Below are positions 5,790 to 12,875 of a stretch of DNA of 19,850 nt, piece by piece. Source of the DNA: CAZVAR01 sp964625225. GTDB lineage: Bacteria > Pseudomonadota > Alphaproteobacteria > JAJUGE01. Within the stretch, counting starts at the first letter, position 1, and every line of letters begins with the position of its first letter. The notes under the pieces were generated by a model. It saw nothing but the letters and a program-made list of their open reading frames with translations. It was not told where the DNA came from and did no database searches. The translations under genes were made by a program, and so were the position numbers. The stretch is taken from the NCBI GenBank assembly GCA_964625225.1, contig CAZVAR010000064.1, positions 1 to 19,850 of the forward strand, written 5' to 3'.

Positions 5790-6689
5790 TCAGGCCGCGC
5801 TTACGGCAGCCGGCTTGCTGCGGACCAGCTTCTCGAAATCTTCCATCAGCGTCCGGCTGATACGCCCGACGGTGAACCGATGCTCGTCGATCGCCCCGAC
5901 GGGCGTAATCTCGGCCGCAGTCCCCGTGACGAAGACCTCGGAGGTGGCGGCGAACTCGGCCGGCTCGATATAGCGCTCGATCACCGGGATCTGCCGCTTT
6001 TCGGCCAATCCGATCACGGTCTGGCGGGTGATACCGTTGAGAAAGCAGTCCGGCGTGGGCGTGTGCAGCTTGCCGTCCTGGACCAGGAAGATATTAGCGC
6101 CCGTCCCTTCCGCCACCAGTCCGCGCCAGTCCAACATGAGCGCGTCGTCGTAGCCTTGCGCCTCGGCGGCGTGCTTGTTCAACGTGCAAATCATGTAGAG
6201 CCCGGCCGCCTTGCTCTGCACCGGCGCCGTATCCGGTGCGGGCCGCCGCCACTGGCCGGTGATCATGCGGATGCCCTTCATACGCGCTTCCGGCGAGAAA
6301 TAGGCCGGCCATTCCCATGCGGCGATCGCCACGTGAATCCGGTTCTGCTGCGCGGAGACCCCCATCATCTCACTACCGCGCCACGCCACCGGCCGCACAT
6401 AGCCATCGACAATGCCCTGCGCCGCGATCACGTCCCGCTTGGCCTGCTCGATCTCTTCCGCCTTGAACGGAATCTCGAAACCGAGCACGCGCGCCGACTC
6501 GAATAGCCGCTTGGTGTGGTCCAGCGACCGGAAGATGGTGCCGCCGTACACCCGCTCGCCCTCGAAGACGCAGCTCGCGTAGTGGAGGCCGTGCGTCAGC
6601 ACGTGAAGCTTGGCGTCGCGCCAGGGCATCAGCCGGCCATCGAACCAGATGGAGCCGTCACGATCGTCGAAGGGGAGGAGCTTCTCCAT
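5790..6689 (-). CDS. ilvE: Branched-chain amino acid aminotransferase
   Basis: A 299-residue cytoplasmic fold-type IV PLP enzyme. It transfers amino groups between glutamate and the 2-oxo acids of Leu, Ile and Val, the last step of their synthesis. Family features are DGRLMPWRDAKLHVLTHGLHY at the N-terminus (substrate loop), FEGERVY, the K in QSKAAGLYMICTLNKH (lysine region for PLP), EGTGANIF, and the C-terminal FVTGTAAEITPV phosphate loop. The start at MEKLLPFDDRDG is chosen because it matches the family length; a 16-residue extension to 6737 is possible but unlikely. It diverges from petP with about 100 bases between them. Family assignment is firm; substrate preference cannot be told from D-amino acid or aminodeoxychorismate relatives by sequence alone, but the motifs favour IlvE. 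Confidence 0.94.
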   Translation of the reverse strand: MEKLLPFDDRDGSIWFDGRLMPWRDAKLHVLTHGLHYASCVFEGERVYGGTIFRSLDHTKRLFESARVLGFEIPFKAEEIEQAKRDVIAAQGIVDGYVRPVAWRGSEMMGVSAQQNRIHVAIAAWEWPAYFSPEARMKGIRMITGQWRRPAPDTAPVQSKAAGLYMICTLNKHAAEAQGYDDALMLDWRGLVAEGTGANIFLVQDGKLHTPTPDCFLNGITRQTVIGLAEKRQIPVIERYIEPAEFAATSEVFVTGTAAEITPVGAIDEHRFTVGRISRTLMEDFEKLVRSKPAAVSAA

Positions 6690-6736
6690 GGGGCTTTCTC
6701 TTGTAGCTTTACGCGCCGCGGCGAAAATAGGATCCA

Positions 6737-6747
6737 CACAGACTGTG
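6737..6747. promoter_or_regulatory. Short palindrome between ilvE and petP
   Basis: CACAG-A-CTGTG, a perfect 11-base dyad in the divergent region. MarR-family proteins bind palindromes of similar size, so it may be an operator for the adjacent MarR-type regulator. It is short and could be chance. Confidence 0.3.
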
Positions 6748-6791
6748 CCGCAGAGAGGCGCAGCCTTGCAACATTTGTGTACCAGAGGGTT

Positions 6792-7322
6792 ATGGCCGAT
6801 TTCGGTCCACGCGTGAACCCGCTATTCCTGCGGGAAGAATATCTGCGGCAGGGAATCGAACTGCTGTTCTTCGCCCAGCGGAACCTGGCGGCCGAAATCG
6901 ATCCCGAGCTGGACCAGCACGGGATCGGTCGCGCGCACCAGCGGGCACTCTACTTCATCGCCCGACATCCGGGTATCACGGTCGGCGAGCTGATCTCGAT
7001 CCTGCGGATCACGAAGCAGAGCCTGTCGCGGGTGCTGTCGGGCCTCCAGCAGGCCGGACTGGTTGAGAACCGGCCGGGCGTACGGGACCGCCGCCAGCGC
7101 CTGCTGCGGCTGACGGCCGAGGGCGAACGGCTGGAGCGCGAGATCGACGCGCGACAACGTGCATTCCTGGCGAAGGCCTACCGCAATGCCGGGGCCGAAG
7201 CGGTCGACGGCTTCCGCACCGTCCTCGAGGGCATGCTGCGCGAGGCCGACCGGCGGCGCGTTGCGGCACCGCCGCCGGCGCCCGATCCCCTGCCCGTTCG
7301 CAGGCCCGGGCGCTCCGGATGA
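6792..7322 (+). CDS. petP: MarR-family transcriptional regulator, PetP-like
   Basis: A 176-residue winged-helix regulator. The N-terminal dimerisation helix carries FLREEYLRQGIELLFFAQ; the DNA-binding region spans about 45-110 with HQRALYFIARHPGITVGEL, the recognition helix KQSLSRVLSGLQQAGLV, and the wing RPGVRDRRQRLLRLT. The C-terminal 25 residues are a Pro/Arg-rich tail. Its last four bases (ATGA) overlap the start of the response regulator. A MarR gene overlapping an OmpR-type gene matches petP-petR of Rhodobacter capsulatus, needed there for cytochrome bc1 expression; the transfer of that role is inference from synteny. SD GAGGG is close to the ATG (about 3 bases). Confidence 0.88.
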   Translation: MADFGPRVNPLFLREEYLRQGIELLFFAQRNLAAEIDPELDQHGIGRAHQRALYFIARHPGITVGELISILRITKQSLSRVLSGLQQAGLVENRPGVRDRRQRLLRLTAEGERLEREIDARQRAFLAKAYRNAGAEAVDGFRTVLEGMLREADRRRVAAPPPAPDPLPVRRPGRSG

Positions 7323-8008
7323 CCGAAGACGTCCCGCATATCCTCGTCGTCGACGACGACGCCCGCCTGCGCGAGCTCCTGCGCCGATACCTTACGGACA
7401 ACGGCTTCCGCGTGACCGGCGCCACGGATGCGCGCGACGCGCAGGCCAAGATCGCCAGCCTTGCCTTCGACGCCATCGTTCTCGACGTGATGCTGCCGGG
7501 CGAGAGCGGCTTCAGCTTCACCGCTCGAATGCGCGCCGAGGGCTCGGATGTCCCGATCCTATTGCTGACCGCCCGCGGCGATCCCGAAGACCGTATTGCG
7601 GGGCTCGAACTCGGGGCCGAGGACTATCTCGCGAAGCCGTTCGAGCCGCGCGAACTGGTCCTGCGGCTGCGTACCGTTCTTCGTCGGCGGCGAACCGACA
7701 ACGCCGCCGCGGGCGGCATCGTCCGGTTCGGCCGCTTCGCGCTCGACCTCGATCGCGACGAGCTGACCGTGGAGGGACGGCCGGTGCGGCTGACGACCGC
7801 AGAGATGTCGCTGCTGAAGCTGCTGGCGGCACGCGCCGGGGAGACGCTGTCCCGCGACGAATTGGCCCGGGCGAGCGGCCTCGAGGCCGGACCACGCGCC
7901 ATCGACGTCCATGTGGCGCGGCTGCGACGCAAGATCGAGGCCGATCCCAAGGCGCCGCGTCATCTGCACACGGTCTGGGGTCGGGGCTATCTGCTCAAGG
8001 CCGGGTAG
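7319..8008 (+). CDS. petR: OmpR-family response regulator, PetR-like
   Basis: A 229-residue two-component regulator. The receiver domain (about 7-120) has the acidic pocket D12-D13, phosphoacceptor D56 in IVLDVMLPG, T84 and K106 in AKPFEPREL, all intact. The C-terminal winged helix (about 135-229) includes LTTAEMSLLKLLAARAGETL, the recognition region RAIDVHVARLRRKIE and the terminal hairpin TVWGRGYLL. It overlaps petP by ATGA and is followed 12 bases later by a histidine kinase, its likely cognate kinase. The PetR label rests on the gene order and domain type and is less sure than the OmpR family assignment. Confidence 0.93.
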   Translation: MTEDVPHILVVDDDARLRELLRRYLTDNGFRVTGATDARDAQAKIASLAFDAIVLDVMLPGESGFSFTARMRAEGSDVPILLLTARGDPEDRIAGLELGAEDYLAKPFEPRELVLRLRTVLRRRRTDNAAAGGIVRFGRFALDLDRDELTVEGRPVRLTTAEMSLLKLLAARAGETLSRDELARASGLEAGPRAIDVHVARLRRKIEADPKAPRHLHTVWGRGYLLKAG

Positions 8009-8020
8009 CGGACAGCGGCG

Positions 8021-9346
8021 ATGCGACGCCCCGGCGGGATCATCAAAGGGTTTCTCCCCCGAACGCTGTTCGGCCGCGCGCTTCTGATCCTGGTGACCCC
8101 TTTGGTGCTGGTACAGCTGATCCTCACCTGGATCTTCTACGATCGGCATTGGGAAACGGTCAGCAAGCGTCTGGCGAACGCAGTAGCCGGCGAGATCGGG
8201 CTCCTGATCCACAATCTCCATCGCCATCCCGACCCGGCGGATCGGGCCGACGCCTTCGCGGCCGTCGCCGACAAGACCGACATGCGCGCAGCCTTGAAGA
8301 TCGGCCAGCGGCTGGCGCCTACGCCGCCTCCAGTCGGCGACGGCATCCTGGAGCGACGGTTGAAGCGGGCCCTCGAAATTCGGGTCGATCGCCCATTCCA
8401 CATGGATACCGATGAACGCGGCCCGGATATCCTGATCGAAGTCCAGCTCCCGGAGGGCGTGCTCGAGGTTCTGGTTCCGCGCCAGCGGCTGTTCAGCTCG
8501 ACCACCTACGCCCTGATCCTGTGGATGCTCGGGTCGTCAGCGGTGCTGCTGACGGTCGCCGGCATCTTCATGCGCAATCAGGTCCGACCGATCCGCCAGC
8601 TCGCCGCCGCGGCCGACGCCTTCGGCAAGGGCCGGGAGGCCCCGGACTTCCGGATCGCCGGCGCGGCCGAGGTGCGCCAGGCCGCCATGGCCTTCACCCT
8701 GATGCGCGACCGCATCCAGCGGCAGATCACCCAGCGCACCGAGATGCTGGCCGGGGTGTCGCACGATCTGCGGACGCCGCTCACGCGCATGAAGCTCGAG
8801 CTCGCGATGTTCGAGAACCGGGAGGTGGCCGAGGGGCTGCGGCACGACGTCGACGAGATGGAACGGATGCTCGAGGGCTATCTCGCCTTCGCCAGGGGAG
8901 AGGGCGGCGAGGCCATGGTGGTCTGCGATATCGCCACGCTCCTGGACGAGGTCATCGACGAGCTGCGCCGCAGCGGCGCACGAGTCGCCCGCGACGAGGT
9001 CGTCTCCTTGCGCATTCCGGTCCGGCGCAATGCTCTGAAACGCTGCCTTGCGAACATCCTCACCAATGCCGTCGAGCACGCCCGGCACGTCCGGGTCAGC
9101 GCCCGCCGATCCGGGGACTCCGTCGAGATCGTGGTCGACGACGACGGTCCGGGAATTCCTGCAGCCGAGCGCGAAAACGTCTTCCGCCCGTTCTACCGCC
9201 TCGACAATTCCCGCAATCCGGCGACCGGCGGCGTCGGCCTCGGGCTGAGCATCGCCCGGGATGTGGCGCGCGGTCATGGCGGGGATGTCACGCTGCTCGA
9301 CTCTCCACGGGGCGGCCTGCGTGTCCTTGTTCGCGTTCCGCTGTGA
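8021..9346 (+). CDS. EnvZ-like membrane sensor histidine kinase
   Basis: A 441-residue kinase, the third gene of the petP-petR operon. It has a membrane segment at about 17-40, a periplasmic sensing region of about 120 residues with no recognisable ligand-binding motif, and a second membrane segment at about 162-183. A HAMP linker (about 184-240) follows. The phosphoacceptor is H248 in VSHDLRTPLTRMK. The ATPase domain shows the N box NILTNAVEHA, the G1 box DDDGPGIP, an F box (VFRPFYRL) and the G2 box GGVGLGLSIA. All catalytic elements are present, so it should phosphorylate the adjacent response regulator. In Rhodobacter no kinase is known beside petPR to my knowledge, so the signal is unknown. 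Confidence 0.93.
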   Translation: MRRPGGIIKGFLPRTLFGRALLILVTPLVLVQLILTWIFYDRHWETVSKRLANAVAGEIGLLIHNLHRHPDPADRADAFAAVADKTDMRAALKIGQRLAPTPPPVGDGILERRLKRALEIRVDRPFHMDTDERGPDILIEVQLPEGVLEVLVPRQRLFSSTTYALILWMLGSSAVLLTVAGIFMRNQVRPIRQLAAAADAFGKGREAPDFRIAGAAEVRQAAMAFTLMRDRIQRQITQRTEMLAGVSHDLRTPLTRMKLELAMFENREVAEGLRHDVDEMERMLEGYLAFARGEGGEAMVVCDIATLLDEVIDELRRSGARVARDEVVSLRIPVRRNALKRCLANILTNAVEHARHVRVSARRSGDSVEIVVDDDGPGIPAAERENVFRPFYRLDNSRNPATGGVGLGLSIARDVARGHGGDVTLLDSPRGGLRVLVRVPL

Positions 9347-9442
9347 TCATGCCAGAATGGCACTCATCATTTGTGAAATAACACTGCATGTGGTAGGGCT
9401 CTGGTACGCGGGCCTCAATATTTTGAAAAGGGGTGGAGGGGA

Positions 9443-9787
9443 ATGACCTGGACGTCGGAGCTGGTGGCGGATCTCGTGCGTCTCTGGGAGGAAGGCGCCA
9501 GTACGGCCGAGATCGGGCGGCGGCTTGGAATCTCGAAGAATGCGGTGGTGGGCAAGGCGCACCGGCTCGGGCTTCCGGCGCGGCCATCGCCGATTCGCCG
9601 GCGGAGCGGCACCCGTGCGAAGAAGATCTCCGGGCCGGCCTGCCAATGGCCGATCGGCGACCCCCGCAAGCCGGACTTCCGATTCTGCGGTGAGCCGGCC
9701 CTCCCCGGCAAACCCTACTGCGCCGACCATTGTGCGGCCGCCTATACGCGGAGCGGCGGCTCCAGCGCGGCCGAGCGGGCGGCCTAA
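9443..9787 (+). CDS. gcrA: GcrA-family cell-cycle regulator (short form)
   Basis: A 114-residue regulator. In Caulobacter GcrA binds sigma70 and methylated GANTC sites to activate cell-cycle promoters. Residues 1-45 (WTSELVADLVRLWEEGASTAEIGRRLGIS then NAVVGKAHRLGL) are the diagnostic helix-turn-helix. The C-terminal CQWPIGDP and FCGEPALPGKPYCADHC region is the conserved sigma-contact domain. The protein is shorter than Caulobacter GcrA (173 residues): the linker is only about 20 residues and basic. ATG 9443 follows GGAGGGG. The gene is downstream of the kinase but separated by about 95 AT-richer bases, so it probably has its own promoter. Its TAA stop overlaps the TAG stop of the convergent gene. 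Confidence 0.93.
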   Translation: MTWTSELVADLVRLWEEGASTAEIGRRLGISKNAVVGKAHRLGLPARPSPIRRRSGTRAKKISGPACQWPIGDPRKPDFRFCGEPALPGKPYCADHCAAAYTRSGGSSAAERAA

Positions 9788-10140
9788 TAGAGGCGAGCGC
9801 CGTTCGGAACCGGCCGCTCCGGCTGGACGAGGATCACGGCACCCTCGGCATCGGGGAAGCCGAGGACCAGTACCTCGGACAGGAACGGACCGATTCGCTT
9901 GGGCGGAAAGTTGACGACGGCAGCGACCTGCCGCCCGATCAGGTCTGCAGTCGCGTAGCGGGTCGTGATCTGGGCGGAACTCCTTCGGACTCCGATCTCC
10001 GGGCCGAAGTCGATAGACAATCTGTATGCGGGTCGGCGCGCCTCCGGGAACGGCTGCGCGTCGATCACCGTGCCTGCCCGGACGTCCACCTTCAGGAAGT
10101 CCGTGACGTCGATCCGCTCCGCCGCCGCTTCGGTCTTCAT
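9784..10140 (-). CDS. csaA: CsaA-like tRNA-binding domain protein
   Basis: A 118-residue single OB-fold protein of the CsaA/YgjH family, the domain also found in methionyl- and phenylalanyl-tRNA synthetases. Hallmarks are DFLKVDVRAGTVIDAQPFPEA at the start, YRLSIDFG, the SSAQITTRY turn, VVNFPPKRIG, and a terminal RPVPNGARLY. Members bind tRNA and in Bacillus CsaA was reported as a chaperone; the true function is unclear. Length equals the family norm. A GC hairpin (10148-10172) stands just before its SD. Its stop codon lies within that of gcrA (CTAA shared by both). Confidence 0.9.
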   Translation of the reverse strand: MKTEAAAERIDVTDFLKVDVRAGTVIDAQPFPEARRPAYRLSIDFGPEIGVRRSSAQITTRYATADLIGRQVAAVVNFPPKRIGPFLSEVLVLGFPDAEGAVILVQPERPVPNGARLY

Positions 10141-10147
10141 CGCCCCT

Positions 10148-10172
10148 GCCCCCGGTTCGGTTCGCCGGGGGC
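10148..10172 (-). promoter_or_regulatory. GC-rich hairpin in the csaA leader
   Basis: GCCCCCGG (10148-10155) is complementary to CCGGGGGC (10165-10172). On the minus-strand transcript the hairpin ends immediately before the SD AGGGGC and the ATG, so it may influence translation; it has no U-tract and is not a standard terminator. Confidence 0.35.
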
Positions 10173-10207
10173 AAGAACTAGAATCCGCAGCGGCACGAGC
10201 GCAAACG

Positions 10208-10254
10208 AAAAGGCCGTCGGCCGGGTCCGGGCGGACCTCTCCCGGCTGCCGGCC
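10208..10254 (-). terminator. Possible terminator of the phasin gene
   Basis: On the minus strand after the phasin stop, nested GC hairpins (GGCCG paired with CGGCC, and GGTCC-GCCC-GGACC inside) are followed by TTTTCGTTT. This is the only U-tract-like terminator structure near the gene; the stem is imperfect. Confidence 0.4.
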
Positions 10255-10260
10255 GAGACC

Positions 10261-10818
10261 CTACTTGCGGGACGCCGCACCTTTGGCGGCCTGCTCGGTC
10301 GCGTTGGCGACCTGCTCGGCGGCCCCGGTGGCCCGCCGGGTGGCCCGCTCGGCCGCCTCGGCAGCCTGCTCCGCGGTCGACGCCATGCGGGCTGCACTGT
10401 TGGCCACCAGATCCTGCATCTCACCGAAGCCTTCGCGAACCCGCTCGTTCAGCAGCCCGAACGCCTCGTTTCCGGTCCTGGCCAGCATGTCACCGAGTTC
10501 GCGGACATTGGAGATCGCACGGTCATAGCTCTGCCGCGCAAGCTCCGCCTGGCGGGAGGCCTTCTCCTCGACGCTGCCTTCCGCAAGCAGTTCGCTGACC
10601 GCATTCGTATAGGACTCGATCGACTCTCGGGCGATTTCCGCCTGCCGCCGGACCAGAGCGCCGACGCCTTCCAACGCGCACTGATTGGCCGCCGTCACCG
10701 CCTCGATGTTCTTCCTGTAGGACGCCATGAGCGCATCGACGTCCATCGCCGGCACCTTGAACTGGGCCATATATTTCGTCACGTCCATATCGAAGAACGG
10801 GTAGGTCGCTTTCGCCAT
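10261..10818 (-). CDS. Phasin family protein (PHA granule-associated)
   Basis: A 185-residue amphipathic helical protein that coats polyhydroxyalkanoate granules. The phasin core (about 20-125) includes YMAQFKVPAMDVDALMASYRK, the TAANQCALEGVGALVRRQAE motif and the SYDRAISNVRELGDMLA helix. The C-terminal 50 residues are an Ala/Thr/Glu heptad-like helix (AEQAAEAAERATRRAT) ending in ASRK. ATG 10818 follows GGGAGA by 6 bases; a 15-codon in-frame extension runs through the promoter leader and is rejected. It has its own sigma70-like promoter flanked by two TGC-N3-GCA elements. A TetR regulator lies upstream on the same strand. Confidence 0.92.
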   Translation of the reverse strand: MAKATYPFFDMDVTKYMAQFKVPAMDVDALMASYRKNIEAVTAANQCALEGVGALVRRQAEIARESIESYTNAVSELLAEGSVEEKASRQAELARQSYDRAISNVRELGDMLARTGNEAFGLLNERVREGFGEMQDLVANSAARMASTAEQAAEAAERATRRATGAAEQVANATEQAAKGAASRK

Positions 10819-10858
10819 CGAACATCTCCCTCGCAGCGCCGCACGGCGGACGCGATTG

Positions 10859-10867
10859 TGCACTGCA
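10859..10867. promoter_or_regulatory. TGC-N3-GCA element downstream of the phasin promoter
   Basis: TGC-ACT-GCA sits just after the predicted transcript start of the phasin gene. PhaR, the alphaproteobacterial phasin repressor, recognises CTGC-N3/4-GCAG, whose core this matches. Position suits repression. Confidence 0.45.
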
Positions 10868-10879
10868 ATATGCGCCCTT

Positions 10880-10909
10880 TAATTAGGCAGCCGCCCATCA
10901 AAGCGTCAA
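10880..10909 (-). promoter_or_regulatory. Sigma70-like promoter of the phasin gene
   Basis: On the minus strand TTGACG (10909-10904), an 18-base spacer, then TAATTA (10885-10880). The start of transcription would be near 10873, giving a leader of about 55 bases. It is one of the most AT-rich stretches in the window. Confidence 0.55.
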
Positions 10910-10914
10910 GGCAT

Positions 10915-10935
10915 TTTTTGTGCAGCGCACAAAAA
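10915..10935. promoter_or_regulatory. 21-bp palindromic operator upstream of the phasin promoter
   Basis: Perfect 9-base arms, TTTTTGTGC-AGC-GCACAAAAA, with the same TGC-N3-GCA core as the element at 10859. It lies between the TetR stop and the -35 box. The T-run is on the 5' side of the stem on both strands, so it does not look like a terminator and is better explained as a protein-binding site (PhaR or the adjacent TetR protein). Confidence 0.6.
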
Positions 10936-10940
10936 TCCGG

Positions 10941-11504
10941 TCAGATGCCGAGAAGGCGTCCGGCGCGCCGGAGATTGCGGTCGAGCGCGGCCATCGTGCG
11001 CGCCATGTCGGGACTGTCGTCCCGGCTCCAGGTCCGCAAGGTCGCGAGATAGACACCCGCCAGAACCTGGGCCCGCAGCAGCCCGGAGAGGCCGTCCGCC
11101 GGCACGCCGGCGGCGTCCAGCATCCAGGTCATGGCGCGGAGCAACGGCGGCGCCGCGGCCAGCGTCGAGACCGGGTCGCGCGGGACATCCGCCAGCATGG
11201 CCCGGATGCCCTCCTTATGCGGGGCCAGCACCTCCAGCCGCCGCATAAGAAGGTCGAAGAGGCGGTCACGTCGGGAATCGCCCTCCGAGCCGCCGCTGCC
11301 GTCGCGGAGTACGGCCTCGTCGGTACGCGCGATCAGAGCGGAGAGGATGGCCGTCTTGGTCGGGTAGGCCGCATAGAGTTGCGCCGGCGCGACCTCGGCT
11401 GCGGCCGCGATGTCGCTCATGCTGACCGCATTCCATCCACGCTCGGCCGCGAGGGTCAACGCAGCGTCCAGAATCCTCGCGTTGCGATCCGTCTTGCGCG
11501 CCAT
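10941..11504 (-). CDS. TetR-family transcriptional regulator
   Basis: A 187-residue one-component regulator. The N-terminal helix-turn-helix (about 8-55) has ILDAALTLAAERGWNAVSM, SDIAAAAEVAPAQLYAAY and PTKTAILSALIAR. The C-terminal ligand/dimer domain includes ALLRAMTWMLDAAGV-like helices and the segment LRTWSRDDSPDMARTMAALD, which resembles the COQ9-like C-terminal domain of alphaproteobacterial TetR proteins. It lies 122 bases upstream of the phasin gene on the same strand and diverges from rpoH with 76 bases between starts, so it may control either. Effector unknown. Confidence 0.88.
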   Translation of the reverse strand: MARKTDRNARILDAALTLAAERGWNAVSMSDIAAAAEVAPAQLYAAYPTKTAILSALIARTDEAVLRDGSGGSEGDSRRDRLFDLLMRRLEVLAPHKEGIRAMLADVPRDPVSTLAAAPPLLRAMTWMLDAAGVPADGLSGLLRAQVLAGVYLATLRTWSRDDSPDMARTMAALDRNLRRAGRLLGI

Positions 11505-11522
11505 TTGCCCGTCCGTACTCGT

Positions 11523-11552
11523 CTTGCCAGACTCCCTCGAATTATCCTATAT
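11523..11552 (+). promoter_or_regulatory. RpoH-like promoter of the rpoH paralogue
   Basis: CTTGCCA (11523-11529) and an exact CCTATAT (11546-11552), matching the alphaproteobacterial RpoH -10 CYTATNT. The gap from CTTG is 19 bases, 1-2 longer than ideal. TTGCCA-N17-CTATAT can also be read as a weak sigma70 promoter. Confidence 0.45.
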
Positions 11553-11580
11553 CGATCCTGGGAGAGCTAAGGGTAAGGGG

Positions 11581-12483
11581 ATGGCTCACGGAAATGGCGG
11601 CAGCGCCGCCGCCGGGATGCCGGCCCGAGCCGGGTCGGACCATTGGCGGCCGGGCGAGCGCTCCCTGAGCCGTGATGAAGAGAACGCGCTCGCCGTTCGC
11701 CTCCTGGAAGGTGACACCGCAGCCGCGCAGCGGCTGATCGTCAGCCATCTGCCCTTCATCGTCAACATCGCACGCCGTTACAGCCGCTACGGACCGCCGC
11801 TGAACGACCTCGTTCACGAGGGTGTTGTCGGCCTGATCCAGGCCGTGCGCCGCTTCAGCCCGGAGCGGGACGTGCGGCTGTCCACCTTCGCGGTCTGGTG
11901 GGTCCGAGCCGCGATCCAGGAACATGTGGTCCGGTCCTGGTCGCTCGTCCGGATCGGCACCACGGCGGCGCAAAAGGCCTTGTTCTTCCGGTTGCGCCGG
12001 CTCGCTGCCGAGGCCGGCGCGGGCGCCGTGACGGCAGAGCGTATGGACGAGCGACTGCGCCGCTTGGCTGCCCGATTCGGGCTGAAACCGGAGGAGATCC
12101 GCGCGCTGGCCGCCCGGATCGGTGGGCGCGACTACTCGCTCAACCAGCCGGCCGGCGCCGGCGCGGCCGAGTGGCTCGAACTGGTCCCCGACCCGCGTCC
12201 ATCGCCGGAGCAGCGCACCGTCGCGGCCAGCGAGACCCGCTTCTGGCGCCAGCGCTTGACAGAGGCACTCCAGGCGCTGCCGCCACGGGAACAGCTCATC
12301 ATCCGCCGCCGCTACTTCGCTGAGGCCAAGGTCTCGTTCGAAACGATTGCACGCGAACTGGGCCTGTCCAAGGAGCGGGTTCGCCAGCTCGAGGCGAAGG
12401 CATTGAACGAGCTTCGGGATCTCATCCGCTCGGCCATCACCGGCGACATGGCCGTAGGAGCGGGACGTTGTGCGGGCCGATGA
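11581..12483 (+). CDS. rpoH: RNA polymerase heat-shock sigma factor, RpoH family (divergent paralogue)
   Basis: A 300-residue group 3 (sigma32-like) factor that directs RNA polymerase to heat-shock promoters. Region 2 contains NDLVHEGVVGLIQAVRRF and STFAVWWVRAAIQEHVVRSW (2.3-2.4). The RpoH box QKALFFRLR (131-139) between regions 2 and 3 is diagnostic, although divergent from the usual Q(R/K)KLFFNLR. Region 4.2 is FETIARELGLSKERVRQLEAKALNELR near the C-terminus. The N-terminal 25 residues are Gly/Ala-rich and unlike classical RpoH. Alphaproteobacteria often carry two or more RpoH proteins, and this divergent copy next to a TetR gene may be a secondary one. ATG 11581 follows AAGGGG closely. The stop overlaps or adjoins the VOC gene. 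Confidence 0.9.
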   Translation: MAHGNGGSAAAGMPARAGSDHWRPGERSLSRDEENALAVRLLEGDTAAAQRLIVSHLPFIVNIARRYSRYGPPLNDLVHEGVVGLIQAVRRFSPERDVRLSTFAVWWVRAAIQEHVVRSWSLVRIGTTAAQKALFFRLRRLAAEAGAGAVTAERMDERLRRLAARFGLKPEEIRALAARIGGRDYSLNQPAGAGAAEWLELVPDPRPSPEQRTVAASETRFWRQRLTEALQALPPREQLIIRRRYFAEAKVSFETIARELGLSKERVRQLEAKALNELRDLIRSAITGDMAVGAGRCAGR

Positions 12484-12497
12484 GCACGGGAGCCGCC

Positions 12498-12875
12498 ATG
12501 TTCGCGATCAAGGGGCTCGATCACGTGGTGTTGCGCGTAGCCGACATGGAGCGCGCCATCGACTTCTACGGTCGCGTGCTCGGCTGCCGCGAGGAGCGGC
12601 GCGTCGAACGCATCGGCCTCGTCCAGCTCCGGGCGGGGGCGGCCCTGATCGATCTCGTCCCCGCAAGCGACGTAACCGGCCGCAACATGGATCACTTTGC
12701 CCTTCGCATCGAGCCGTTCGACGCCGCCGCCCTGCGCGATCATCTGGCCGCAAACGGAGTGGACGCCGGGGCGGTGGAGATCCGCTACGGGGCGGAAGGC
12801 ATGGGGCCGTCGCTGTACATCCGGGACCCGGACGGCAACACGGTCGAGCTGAAGGGGCCGCCGCAGACCGGCTAG
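12498..12875 (+). CDS. VOC-family protein (glyoxalase/dioxygenase fold), STM3117-like
   Basis: A 125-residue paired beta-alpha-beta-beta-beta protein of the vicinal oxygen chelate superfamily. It opens with IKGLDHVVLRVADMERAIDFY and VLGC; the second half has NMDHFALRI and closes with SLYIRDPDGNTVELKG. H8 (LDHVV), the His of MDHFA and the Glu of TVELKG are the usual metal ligands. By resemblance it is like the STM3117 type of small VOC proteins, whose substrate is not established. ATG 12498 has GGGAG 5-6 bases upstream; an in-frame ATG at 12480 overlaps the rpoH stop as ATGA and is an alternative. It is probably co-transcribed with rpoH. Confidence 0.88.
   Translation: MFAIKGLDHVVLRVADMERAIDFYGRVLGCREERRVERIGLVQLRAGAALIDLVPASDVTGRNMDHFALRIEPFDAAALRDHLAANGVDAGAVEIRYGAEGMGPSLYIRDPDGNTVELKGPPQTG

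Noticed and set aside
10915..10935. The 21-bp palindrome as an intrinsic terminator of the TetR gene
   Set aside because: On both strands the T-run precedes the stem and A-runs follow it, so there is no U-tail after the hairpin.
9730..11052. A 440-codon plus-strand frame opposite csaA and the phasin gene
   Set aside because: Antisense to two real genes, crosses the phasin promoter region, and has no domain.
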